Source: Methanobacterium sp. UBA294 (GTDB lineage: Archaea; Methanobacteriota; Methanobacteria; Methanobacteriales; Methanobacteriaceae). From it: a DNA stretch of 64,000 nt. A model generated the notes under the pieces. The model ran no database searches and had not been told where the DNA came from. It worked only from the letters and a program-made list of their open reading frames with translations. This document shows, one piece after another, positions 56,034 to 64,000 of the stretch (position 1 is the stretch's first letter; each line of letters begins with the position of its first letter). Both the position numbers and the translations under genes were made by a program. The DNA lies in NCBI GenBank assembly GCA_002494495.1, contig DACB01000001.1, positions 1 to 64,000 of the forward strand, in the 5' to 3' direction.

Positions 56034-57263
56034 TTAATCATAATTTGTTGTAATTTTATTGGTGACTATTAATCTTAATCTATGGTTCATTTCATAAATC
56101 CTTTCCCTTGAATTATCAAAATATCTGCAATCCCCATGACATATACACTCTCTGTACTGGGGACATACCACATACCCGGCTTCAGGAGACTTTAAATCAT
56201 TAAATCCCATTTTTTTCAGGTTATTTAAAACCCTCCTCCTTAATCTACTCTCAGGAAGTTCCATATTAAGGTATATGGGGGTTTTAACTGTTGATGAAAA
56301 TCTTGTCCTTCCCCGGGACAACTTACGTTCCCTATCCCTCTGTTGGAGTATATATTGGGAGGAACCATTGAAACCAGGGTCTTTAAACGGAATGCCAACA
56401 TCACTGAGGGCTATCATTCGCTCATCATTCATTGAAAGGGGTTTATCTATGACATCCTCCTTTAAAGATGCTACAGTCCCACCGCTTCTTCCAAGGGCGG
56501 GACCTTCACCCACATGAAGGCCGCTTTTAACTATAGCAGCCCTTACTGGAGCAGCGGAAGTGTAGGTTAAAATAACTCCGTCACTTTTAAGTAAGGATTT
56601 TAACTGCTTGATAAATTCGTAGGTATACAGTTCTGGAGATTTTAATGGTGAGAATGGGTCTAAGAATATAGCATCATAGGTTTTATTACCATTCAATTTG
56701 TAAATTGTCTTTCTTGCATCTTCCATATGTAAATTGATTTTTATTCTCTCTGGCACCTGATTATTACAGTGCCTGAATCTGATGATCCCTTCATTAAGTA
56801 GCCTGTCTTCTACAGCCTTTTGAATGATTTTGTATGATTTTAGTGGTGTATTCATTAAAAGTGAAAGTGTTACAGTCTCTTTTGATATTTCAACGAGATC
56901 AAGTTCTATTTCAGTGTCATGGTTTAAATATTCTATACTGGATGCTGCGTTATAGCCCAGGCCACTGCAGATGTCAAGTACAGTAACAGAATCTTTTCCT
57001 TCAAGCCGGGCAGGTTTTACATATTTCTCCATGGCTTCCCTTACCCCGCCATGATGGGTGTGCATGGTTTCTGACTTACCATCTATGAAGCCGGAGTTAA
57101 GGGTGCATGAACCATCATCAGTTTTAACCAGATAATCCTGTATAGCCAGTTTAGCATGGTCCCGGGCATTATAGTTGCCTTTTTTTTCCTCCCTAATGAA
57201 ATCCCTAACAACTTCAAGAACCTTTTCTTCTACAGTCAGAGCTTTATAATCAATGATTTTCAT
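56034..57263 (-). CDS. MnmC-like SAM-dependent methyltransferase with C-terminal Cys cluster
   Basis: A 409-residue protein whose middle resembles the methyltransferase domain of MnmC (tRNA wobble-uridine modification): SAM motif VLDICSGLGYNAAS near residue 95, acidic motif DLVEIS, and YDAIFLDPFSPLKSPELYT near residue 200. The last 60 residues add a cysteine group with spacing C-x5-C-x-C-x3-C in CPQYRECICHGDC, which could bind metal or an Fe-S cluster. The gene lies upstream of tgtA on the same strand with a 95-bp gap, consistent with a tRNA modification role. Substrate not established. Confidence 0.8.
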   Translation of the reverse strand: MKIIDYKALTVEEKVLEVVRDFIREEKKGNYNARDHAKLAIQDYLVKTDDGSCTLNSGFIDGKSETMHTHHGGVREAMEKYVKPARLEGKDSVTVLDICSGLGYNAASSIEYLNHDTEIELDLVEISKETVTLSLLMNTPLKSYKIIQKAVEDRLLNEGIIRFRHCNNQVPERIKINLHMEDARKTIYKLNGNKTYDAIFLDPFSPLKSPELYTYEFIKQLKSLLKSDGVILTYTSAAPVRAAIVKSGLHVGEGPALGRSGGTVASLKEDVIDKPLSMNDERMIALSDVGIPFKDPGFNGSSQYILQQRDRERKLSRGRTRFSSTVKTPIYLNMELPESRLRRRVLNNLKKMGFNDLKSPEAGYVVCPQYRECICHGDCRYFDNSRERIYEMNHRLRLIVTNKITTNYD

Positions 57264-57404
57264 GTTTCAAGCCAATTATTATTTTTATTCTATGTTATTG
57301 AGCAGTTATTTATTTTAGTTATCCAAATTAATATACATTTAAAATTTATTCAATAAATAAAAAAAATCAATTTTAAAACTAAAATTCAATCAGAGAATGA
57401 TATC

Positions 57405-57995
57405 ATGGTCAAAGTTATAGGAATAATTGGAAGCCCCCGGACAGGTAGCAACACAGAAATCTACGTAAAAAAAGCCCTGATGACAGCCGAAAATGCCGGT
57501 GCAGAAACTGAAATTATCAACCTGGCACAAGCAGAAATCGAACCATGCATCGCCTGTGACATTTGTAAAAGCACAGGTGAATGTTCCATATACGATGATA
57601 TGAGGGAGATAACTCGTAAACTAGAGGAAGCCCATGGAATAATAATAGGTAGTCCAGTATACTTTGGAAACGTTACCTCCCAACTTAAAATGTTAATGGA
57701 CCGCTCTAGGCCACTTCGTGTAGACTTCAAACTAAAGGATAAAGTCGCCGGGGCTATCAGTGTAGGTGCTTCACGTAACGGTGGCCAGGAGACAACTATA
57801 ACTGCAATACACCAGTTTCTACTCATCCAGGATGCAATTATAGTTGGTGATGGCGCACCCATGGCACACTATGGTGGAGCAGGAGTAAGCGGTGCAGCCG
57901 GAGCTGCTGCAGAAGATGACACAGGTCTGGAGACTTCTGCCAATCTGGGTAAAAGGGTGGCAGAACTTGCCATTAAGTTGAACCCTGAATCTTAA
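57405..57995 (+). CDS. Iron-sulfur flavoprotein (Isf-like NADPH-FMN reductase fold)
   Basis: Flavodoxin-like fold with FMN loop GSPRTGSNTEIYVKKAL at residues 9-25 and the compact cysteine motif C-x2-C-x2-C-x5-C in CIACDICKSTGEC near residue 48, the signature of methanogen iron-sulfur flavoproteins with a [4Fe-4S] cluster. SPVYFGNVTSQLKMLMDR follows. The length of 196 residues fits. Such proteins transfer electrons from ferredoxin and may reduce oxygen or peroxide. It is monocistronic. Confidence 0.92.
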   Translation: MVKVIGIIGSPRTGSNTEIYVKKALMTAENAGAETEIINLAQAEIEPCIACDICKSTGECSIYDDMREITRKLEEAHGIIIGSPVYFGNVTSQLKMLMDRSRPLRVDFKLKDKVAGAISVGASRNGGQETTITAIHQFLLIQDAIIVGDGAPMAHYGGAGVSGAAGAAAEDDTGLETSANLGKRVAELAIKLNPES

Positions 57996-58173
57996 TAGGG
58001 GCATAAAATTTGTTAGAGTTCCAATTTTGATTGAATTCAATTTCCTGGAGTTCAAATTTTGTTAAAGAATCAAAATTCTGCAAGAATATCAAATTTTATA
58101 AAATAAGTAAATTTTATGTAATTTAAGTTGAACATATTAAACTGATGTTAAAACTAAATACTCCGGTGATTCT

Positions 58174-58908
58174 ATGCCTGGTAAACCAGTAGAAAACATA
58201 AACAGTCCCCAGTCATTTAACCTGGTAGACATGGATATTTGGGTTATCATACCGGCATACAATGAAGAAAAAATAATTGGTGAAGTACTGGAGGAACTCT
58301 TTAGCAGGGGGTTGAAACTGGTTATAATAGATGATGGCTCCATTGACAGGACCTACCAGATAGCCCGGAACATCTTGGATTCTAATCCTGGTAGGGGATA
58401 TTTATACAAACATCCCATTAACCGGGGATTGGGTGCTACACTTAAAACAGGTATTGAGGTCAGTTTAGCTAAAGGGGCCGATATCATGGTGACTTTTGAT
58501 GCCGATGGACAGCACAACCCTGATGACATACTACCAGTTTGCCAGCCAATAATCAGGGGACATGCAGATGTGGTTATTGGTGTCAGGGATTTTGATGATA
58601 TGCCCGGGGTAAAGAAGGTTTCAAACCAGTTGATGAATCTCATCACCAGGATATTCTACGGAGCAAGTGTTAAAGATTCACAGTCAGGTCTAAGGGCGTT
58701 TAACCGGAATGCAGCCGTAGCACTGGATATAGAATCAAGAGAGTACGGAATTTCCTCCGAGATAATCAGGGAGATCAAGCATAAAGAACTTAAAATGGAA
58801 GAAGTGCCCATAGAAACCATATACACCGACTATGCCATGGCAAAGGGCACTAACCTTAAAGTAGGAATTAAGATACTGGTGAGGATGATCAAGGACGCAT
58901 TGAAATAG
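58174..58908 (+). CDS. Family 2 glycosyltransferase (dolichyl-phosphate sugar synthase-like)
   Basis: A 244-residue GT2 enzyme without membrane helices. VIIPAYNEEKIIGEVLEEL near residue 24, VIIDDGSIDRT, TFDADGQHNPDD (the DxD sugar-nucleotide site) and DSQSGLRAFNR are the hallmarks of dolichyl-phosphate mannose/glucose synthases. It probably makes lipid-linked sugar for surface glycans. It is followed 60 bp later by a DUF2304 gene, a common partner. The in-frame ATG at 58231 would remove 19 residues and remains possible. Confidence 0.9.
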   Translation: MPGKPVENINSPQSFNLVDMDIWVIIPAYNEEKIIGEVLEELFSRGLKLVIIDDGSIDRTYQIARNILDSNPGRGYLYKHPINRGLGATLKTGIEVSLAKGADIMVTFDADGQHNPDDILPVCQPIIRGHADVVIGVRDFDDMPGVKKVSNQLMNLITRIFYGASVKDSQSGLRAFNRNAAVALDIESREYGISSEIIREIKHKELKMEEVPIETIYTDYAMAKGTNLKVGIKILVRMIKDALK

Positions 58909-58968
58909 TGGAGCTATAACAATTGATTATCATTTTAAAGATTAATTAACGAGTTAAGAGGTTAAAAA

Positions 58969-59334
58969 ATGGCACTGATGTTATATCAATACATTGGGAT
59001 TATTATTGGAATTGTAGGTTTAATATATTCATTTATAAGATTCAGGGAAAGTAAGATGTCCCTTGGGATGCTCTTAATTTGGAGTGTAGTCTGGATAGTC
59101 TTAATATTCCTTTCCATCTTTCCAGATGCCACTGTGTACTTTGCCGATTTAACAGGCATTGGTCGGGGACTGGATGTAATCCTTATATTGGGACTTATAG
59201 GTTGTTTCTATCTCATATTCAGGATTTACAATAAGATAGAGAACATCGAACAGGAAATAACCCATATTGCCAGGGAAATAGCCCTTCAACAGGAAAATAT
59301 AGGTTCAAAAGAAAAAAAAGATGAAGAAAACTAA
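58969..59334 (+). CDS. DUF2304 membrane protein
   Basis: A 121-residue protein with three helices (about residues 4-24, 33-52 and 66-86) and a charged C-terminal coiled coil (YNKIENIEQEITHIAREIAL). The FRESKMSLGMLLIWSVVWI block is typical of DUF2304. Such proteins are regularly encoded next to GT2 dolichyl-phosphate synthases, as here, and may act as their membrane partners. Confidence 0.85.
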   Translation: MALMLYQYIGIIIGIVGLIYSFIRFRESKMSLGMLLIWSVVWIVLIFLSIFPDATVYFADLTGIGRGLDVILILGLIGCFYLIFRIYNKIENIEQEITHIAREIALQQENIGSKEKKDEEN

Positions 59335-59384
59335 TTATTTAGTAAATTAATTATTTTCTTACACAGAATAAAAAGTGATTTTTT

Positions 59385-60632
59385 TTGTTGGATAAAATCT
59401 TTCCCAGTAATTTTAGGGATTTTAGGACAATAGTACAGGATCCATTGTATCAAAATTCTTTTTATCTCATATTAACCATGGTACTTGGAGCTGTTCTAGG
59501 TTTTATTTTCTGGATCGTGGCTGCCCAACTTTATACCCAAGAGGAAGTGGGTATAAACACCGCGTTAATCTCAGCAGTTAGTTTACTTGCTATTATCTCC
59601 TATTTGGGATTGGATCAATCCATTATACGCTTTTTTCCAGATAAAAACAAATTTAACATAATGACCACTTCCTCGGTAGTTATATTAATTTCAACCATTT
59701 TATTTGGTATAATATTCGTTCTGGGAATTGATCTGTGGGCTCCTGATTTGGCTCTTGTAAAAAATAACTTGCTGGCATTTTTCATGGCACTAATTGCCTT
59801 TACATTATCCGGAATCACAGGAAATGCATTTATTGCACTTAGAAAGAGTAAATATTACTTTTATCAAAATTTATTAATGAACCTACGGGTGTTGTTGATA
59901 TTCATACCCTTTTTTGGGTCTCTGGGAATATTTTTATCCTTTGGAATATCTGTCCTAATAGCCATCATATTTTCCTACATCTTGATATTTAAAATTATAA
60001 AACCAGAAACTACTGAAAAGGTACAGATAATTGATTGGGACTTTTTATGGGATTCATTCCATTTTTCTGCAGGTAATTATTTTTTCATGTTATTTGGAAG
60101 TATACCTGTTTTTATTTTACCGATAATCGTTTTAAATGTGCTTGGAAGTGGACAAACAGCTTATTACTACATCACATACACAATCGCTTCCTTTCTTTTC
60201 ATGTTATCGTCAGCCTTCAGTACCTCGCTATTTGTGGAGGGCAGCCATGGTGAATCCTTAAGAGAAAACACCAAAAAATCGCTGATAGCTATTTTTTCCC
60301 TATTAATTCCATTAGCGGGATTAATCTTTATATTCGGGGAATATATTTTAGGATTATTTGGAAGTGATTATGTTAATGGGCTAGATTTGTTAAGAGTTAT
60401 GATCATCTCTAGTTTCTTATATTCCATCTGTCAGGTTTACTATTCAATAGGTAAGGTCCGAAATAAAATTAAAGACATGATCTTAGTTAGTCTAGTTATT
60501 TCCATCCTGCTTATTGGTTCAAGCTACTTTTTAATGGATATATTTGGAATAGTAGGCATTGGTTATGCGTGGGTTATAAGTTATCTGGCAGGTAGCATAC
60601 TAGTGATTCTTAAAATAAAAAATTTAAAATAA
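59385..60632 (+). CDS. Flippase of the polysaccharide/oligosaccharide exporter family (MATE/Wzx-like)
   Basis: A 415-residue protein with about 12 hydrophobic helices and the MOP-superfamily pattern (VAAQLYTQEEVGINTALI early; FGSDYVNGLDLLRVMIIS late). It likely turns lipid-linked oligosaccharides across the membrane for surface glycan or S-layer glycosylation. The start is TTG at 59385, with a weak GTGAT upstream; a second TTG follows directly. It belongs to the glycan cluster that runs to the window end. Confidence 0.85.
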   Translation: MLDKIFPSNFRDFRTIVQDPLYQNSFYLILTMVLGAVLGFIFWIVAAQLYTQEEVGINTALISAVSLLAIISYLGLDQSIIRFFPDKNKFNIMTTSSVVILISTILFGIIFVLGIDLWAPDLALVKNNLLAFFMALIAFTLSGITGNAFIALRKSKYYFYQNLLMNLRVLLIFIPFFGSLGIFLSFGISVLIAIIFSYILIFKIIKPETTEKVQIIDWDFLWDSFHFSAGNYFFMLFGSIPVFILPIIVLNVLGSGQTAYYYITYTIASFLFMLSSAFSTSLFVEGSHGESLRENTKKSLIAIFSLLIPLAGLIFIFGEYILGLFGSDYVNGLDLLRVMIISSFLYSICQVYYSIGKVRNKIKDMILVSLVISILLIGSSYFLMDIFGIVGIGYAWVISYLAGSILVILKIKNLK

Positions 60633-60744
60633 TAAAATATAGAATTAATTACCAATTTATAGATTGGTTTAAATCGTAAAATAACCTTAAACTTGAATTT
60701 TACACAGGAATATTAATTTTTCTGTACACGCAGGAGGTATTCAC

Positions 60745-61611
60745 ATGCCGGAAACATTTATGGAATTAATAGATGAAATTGATGAAATGACTGAAATCCA
60801 TCGAGAAGAAATCAAAGAAAGAGTATGGAATGAAGCTTTAAATCCGGGTTGGAATGTTATGAACGATGCTACTGAATTTAACATCGATTTTCATATTTAT
60901 AACGATAAAATGGAAAATTTTTATAGAGAATCATACGGATTTGTCTTTGAAACTTATTTAGAATCAATTAGATGTGGAAAAAGGCGTGTCATGGAATTAA
61001 TCGAATCAAGAATAACAGAATATCTAGGAAGAGTAAACGACAGGGAAATAAAAATATTGATGCTTGGAGATGGAATTGGTTGTGACTTAACAAGATTATA
61101 TAGTGAATTCAAACAGGCAAAATTCTTTTACTATGACGTGCCTGGTAGTAAAACTTATGACTTCGCCATAAAAAGATTCCAAAAATATGAAATTGAAGTG
61201 GAATTAATCAACAGATTTGAAGATATTCCGCTGGAAATTTTTGATGTCATAGTATTTTTAGAGGTTTTGGAACACTTAGCTGATCCAATAGAGGCTATTA
61301 AGAACATCTCCAATTTTTTGAAGATGGATGGAATTATATTAGTTACAGAATCATTTGCTGAAGTTAACTCAAAATTCCCTACTCATTTGAAATCTAACAT
61401 TAAATATGCAGGTAGAACACCATTCCTGTTCCATAAAAGTGGTTTGTTGTTAAATTACTATTCAAAAGAAGAATTATTAAGTTTCCGGCCCACTGAATAT
61501 ATAAAGAGAAGAAGAAATATTAAAGATGTTTTAAATTTGTATTTTGATGGATGGATATTACTACATTTTTTCTTTTATAGAATAAAAAATTTATTGGGAA
61601 GCTTTAAATGA
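60745..61611 (+). CDS. Class I SAM-dependent methyltransferase
   Basis: A 288-residue protein. The SAM-binding GxGxG-type loop is LMLGDGIGCDLTRLY near residue 108, followed by FDVIVFLEVLEHLADPIEAI near residue 166, typical of small-molecule methyltransferases. A preceding helical region (residues 1-85) is acidic. AGGAGG lies about eight bases before the ATG. It overlaps the next glycosyltransferase by four bases, so it probably methylates a sugar of the same glycan. Confidence 0.85.
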   Translation: MPETFMELIDEIDEMTEIHREEIKERVWNEALNPGWNVMNDATEFNIDFHIYNDKMENFYRESYGFVFETYLESIRCGKRRVMELIESRITEYLGRVNDREIKILMLGDGIGCDLTRLYSEFKQAKFFYYDVPGSKTYDFAIKRFQKYEIEVELINRFEDIPLEIFDVIVFLEVLEHLADPIEAIKNISNFLKMDGIILVTESFAEVNSKFPTHLKSNIKYAGRTPFLFHKSGLLLNYYSKEELLSFRPTEYIKRRRNIKDVLNLYFDGWILLHFFFYRIKNLLGSFK

Positions 61612-63020
61612 ATATTTTACATCTAGGATGGGGATTTAAGCCATGGCGAGGTGGGGGGCTAATAGAGTATGCTGAAGATCTCATGAATATTCAAGCTGAA
61701 AAGGGATGGAGTGTATCTTACTTTTTTTCTGGCCGATATTATCCATATGCATCAACTACGCTCAAAAAATGGAGAAATGGAGAAATCAACATGTTTGAAA
61801 TAATAAATTCACCCATTTTTCATGCAGGTGATTTAGGTACATTATATCCTAAACTAGATTTAAAAGAGGAAATTATAGAGAATTATTTCAGGGATGTTTT
61901 AACCCAGACAAAACCTAATATAATACATATACAGGAATTAGCAGGAATGCCCTCTTCTTTAATAGAAATTGCCAAGGATGAATATAAAATTCCCTTAGTT
62001 ATGACATTGCATGATTACTTCTTGTTATGTCCCACCCTCAAACTCTTCAAAAGCAACAACCAGATATGCATCGGTCACGATATCAAAGAGAAGTGTAGTA
62101 TTTGTTGTAGAAACGCCCCCAAAGATGGTAAATTTTTGATTATAACCACTCTCCTTTATTATCTAAAAAAGATTCATCTATTTACTCTAGTTTTAAAAAT
62201 AAAAAATTGTTTAAGTAAATTTTCGAAAAATTCCCAGTTTAAAACAAAAAAATTTATGGATTGGGAGCAATTTAGATCAGAAAATGAAGTGTTAAAGATA
62301 GATTATCAAAGAAGGAGAGACACTAATATTGTAAGATTGAAGAAAATTGATCTATTAATTTCTGTATCTCATAGAATGGAAGAGATATACAGGAGCTATG
62401 GAATAAATAATTTAATTACTTTGCATAGTACTGTAAAGCATTTAGAATTAATAAAACCGAAAATAATTGATATAAATAGATTAATTAAATTTGCAGCATT
62501 GTCAAGCTGTGGTATTATCTCAAAGGGATCCCAAGTTCTTCTGGAGGCCATAGAAATATTAAATTTGAAGGGTTACAGTAAACAGTTTGAACTTCACTTG
62601 TGGGGTGGACTTGAAAATGGTGTTAAACGTATTTTAAATTATGAATTTGTATATTACTATGGTCCATATGATGTTAGAGATCTAGACAAAATATTGGATA
62701 GAGTTGATGTGGGAATAATGCCTTCAATTTGGGAAGAGGCTTATGGATTTACTGGTATTGAATTTCTAGCCAAAGGAATTCCAGTGATAGGTAACAAGAA
62801 AGGGGGTATAGTTGATTATGTAGTGGATGGTTCAACTGGCTGGGTGAATAAAACAGCTACCGCTGAGGAGTTAGCCAGTAAAATGGAATATATCATTAGA
62901 AATCCTGGAGAAATCAGGGACTTAAACCGGAAAATAATTAAGGATAATAAGGGTTTGATTAAATCCATGGACACTCATTTTAATGAAATTAAAGATATAT
63001 ACTTAAATTTAGTTAATTGA
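61608..63020 (+). CDS. Family 4 glycosyltransferase
   Basis: A 470-residue GT-B enzyme. The N-terminal domain begins with ILHLGWGFKPWRGGGLIEYAEDL, where nucleotide-sugar transferases carry a glycine-rich loop. The C-terminal GT4 signature is DVGIMPSIWEEAYGFTGIEF followed by GIPVIGNKKGGI near residue 375, including the E-x7-E pair. A cysteine-rich insert (CIGHDIKEKCSICCRNAP, about residues 155-172) is unusual and may bind metal. It starts within the previous gene, indicating translational coupling. Confidence 0.88.
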   Translation: MNILHLGWGFKPWRGGGLIEYAEDLMNIQAEKGWSVSYFFSGRYYPYASTTLKKWRNGEINMFEIINSPIFHAGDLGTLYPKLDLKEEIIENYFRDVLTQTKPNIIHIQELAGMPSSLIEIAKDEYKIPLVMTLHDYFLLCPTLKLFKSNNQICIGHDIKEKCSICCRNAPKDGKFLIITTLLYYLKKIHLFTLVLKIKNCLSKFSKNSQFKTKKFMDWEQFRSENEVLKIDYQRRRDTNIVRLKKIDLLISVSHRMEEIYRSYGINNLITLHSTVKHLELIKPKIIDINRLIKFAALSSCGIISKGSQVLLEAIEILNLKGYSKQFELHLWGGLENGVKRILNYEFVYYYGPYDVRDLDKILDRVDVGIMPSIWEEAYGFTGIEFLAKGIPVIGNKKGGIVDYVVDGSTGWVNKTATAEELASKMEYIIRNPGEIRDLNRKIIKDNKGLIKSMDTHFNEIKDIYLNLVN

Positions 63021-63057
63021 GGCATTTCGATGCTTAGTTATATTGGGGCAGGGATAG

Positions 63058-64000
63058 ATGGAATTTCAAGGACAGCGTCACATAAAAAGGGTATCTGCAG
63101 TTGTTGTTACTTTTAATAGGAAAGATTTGTTAGCGGAGTGTTTACAGTCTTTGAGGAATCAATCATATCCTTTAGATGGTATCTATGTGATTGATAATGC
63201 TTCTAGTGATGGTACTGGTGAACTGTTATATGAAAAGGGGTACATTGGGGAGGCACTGCAAAATTATAAGGGAGCCTGGAGTAAATGCTATAAAATTAAA
63301 AACTCTGTAGATGGAGAAGGACTTAAACTTCACTATATACGGCTAGATGAAAATAAGGGAGGTGCCGGAGGTTTCTACGAAGGTGTTAAAAGAGCCTATC
63401 ATGAAGGATATGATTGGTTATGGTTGATGGATGATGATGCTGAACCACTTAACGATGCCCTTGAGAAATTAAGTAAATATTTTGATGAAAAAAATATTTC
63501 CGCTCTTTCGGGATTAGTTAAAACACCTGATGATAATATCGTACCTTTCCATAGGGGATATTTTGATTTCAATAGCTTTTGGAATTATAAAATTGCTGAA
63601 TCAGTACAATCAGAATTGATTGACAATAATGAAGTTTTAGAGATAGATGTGACTTCTTTTGTGGGTGTTTTAATCAACAGAAAATCAATAACTAAAATAA
63701 GATTTCCGAAAAAAGAATTCTTTATTTATGGCGATGATTACGAATATTCCATTAGGTTGCGTAGTGTAGGGCGAATTTTACTAATTATGGATAGTGTTAT
63801 ATTACATAAAGATTTTAAGACCAATGATCAAGCAACAAAAGAAATTTTAGGTAATCCTTACTATATAATAAAATATGATAAGTATTGGACCCGTTATTAT
63901 GAAATAAGGAATAATATGTGGTTACTTAAAAAATATAGAAAACCAATTTTATCATATTGGATGATAATGATAATTTCATGGCTATTCAATGTATTTATGA
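63058..64000 (+). CDS. Family 2 glycosyltransferase (GlfT2-like), 3' end beyond the window
   Basis: An open frame from the ATG at 63058 runs off the window, at least 314 residues. It begins VVVTFNRKDLLAECLQSL, then VIDNASSDGT, ENKGGAGGFYEGVKRA and WLWLMDDDAEP, where DDD is the metal and sugar-nucleotide site, and FFIYGDDYEYSIRLRSVG further on. This order is typical of GlfT2-type galactofuranosyl and rhamnosyl transferases. A hydrophobic stretch (WMIMIISWLFNVF) appears at the very end. The ribosome site is weak (GGGAT). Confidence 0.88.
   Translation, partial: MEFQGQRHIKRVSAVVVTFNRKDLLAECLQSLRNQSYPLDGIYVIDNASSDGTGELLYEKGYIGEALQNYKGAWSKCYKIKNSVDGEGLKLHYIRLDENKGGAGGFYEGVKRAYHEGYDWLWLMDDDAEPLNDALEKLSKYFDEKNISALSGLVKTPDDNIVPFHRGYFDFNSFWNYKIAESVQSELIDNNEVLEIDVTSFVGVLINRKSITKIRFPKKEFFIYGDDYEYSIRLRSVGRILLIMDSVILHKDFKTNDQATKEILGNPYYIIKYDKYWTRYYEIRNNMWLLKKYRKPILSYWMIMIISWLFNVFM

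Noticed and set aside
63030..63110. ATG at 63030 between the GT4 and the final GT2 gene
   Set aside because: The frame stops after about 25 codons and overlaps the well-supported GT2 frame beginning at 63058.

Overview
The window comes from a low-GC, hydrogenotrophic-type methanogen of the order Methanobacteriales, most likely Methanobacterium or a close relative. The evidence is direct: two surface proteins with pseudomurein-binding repeats, cyclic 2,3-diphosphoglycerate synthetase, an archaeal histone, a thermosome, the archaeal AroA'/AroB' entry to the shikimate pathway, heterodimeric DNA primase, archaeosine tRNA-guanine transglycosylase and archaeal SecDF. No rRNA, tRNA, CRISPR array, insertion sequence or prophage was recognised.

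Layout. 1-2.5 kb: priL-priS primase operon preceded by a 27-bp tandem repeat. 2.6-6.8 kb: thpR-cca and aroA'-aroB' on the minus strand. 7-13.6 kb: a coiled-coil membrane protein, aspS, hisD, a UPF0058 protein, cDPG synthetase and a peptide-deformylase-like protein. 13.7-18.5 kb: thermosome, then an acetate module (acsA plus a YaaH/SatP-type permease). 18.6-23.7 kb: membrane proteins, a ferredoxin-alpha/beta hydrolase pair, an MFS exporter and an FMN reductase. 24.2-27 kb: two convergent paralogues coding for exported glutamine-amidotransferase-like (BPL-N) proteins with pseudomurein-binding repeats, both with irregular translation starts. 27.2-28.2 kb: oxidative-stress pair rubrerythrin (frameshifted in this sequence) and superoxide reductase. 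28.5-35.8 kb: a lipoprotein-like gene, a zinc-finger/S1/OB/DHH protein, a stress group (PRC-barrel, small heat-shock protein with an LEA-like 11-mer tail, PRC-barrel), histone, a nucleotidyltransferase-like protein, endonuclease III and a small GTPase. 35.9-49.9 kb: housekeeping genes (aroA, valS, pheT, Nudix, YjbQ, pyrI, secF-secD, argJ-argB-argC). 50-57.3 kb: a small anchored protein, a tight three-gene cassette (metallophosphoesterase, NYN ribonuclease, membrane-anchored GGDD palm-domain protein), then nac, tgtA and an MnmC-like methyltransferase. 57.4-64 kb: an iron-sulfur flavoprotein, then a surface-glycan cluster (GT2, DUF2304, flippase, methyltransferase, GT4, GT2) that runs off the window and is more AT-rich than the rest.

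The best candidate for an undescribed system is the minus-strand cassette at 50519-53533. A phosphoesterase, a NYN-type RNase with a duplicated C-terminal domain and a tandem-palm (one degenerate, one intact GGDD) membrane protein are encoded with spacings of 6 and 0 bp, an arrangement that would fit a nucleotide-signal synthase, effector RNase and eraser. That function is inference. Other points are a clean single-base disruption of rubrerythrin, non-canonical starts in the two BPL-N genes and probably one PRC-barrel gene, a Cys-to-His change at a predicted Fe-S ligand of endonuclease III, and many short tandem repeats in intergenic DNA.
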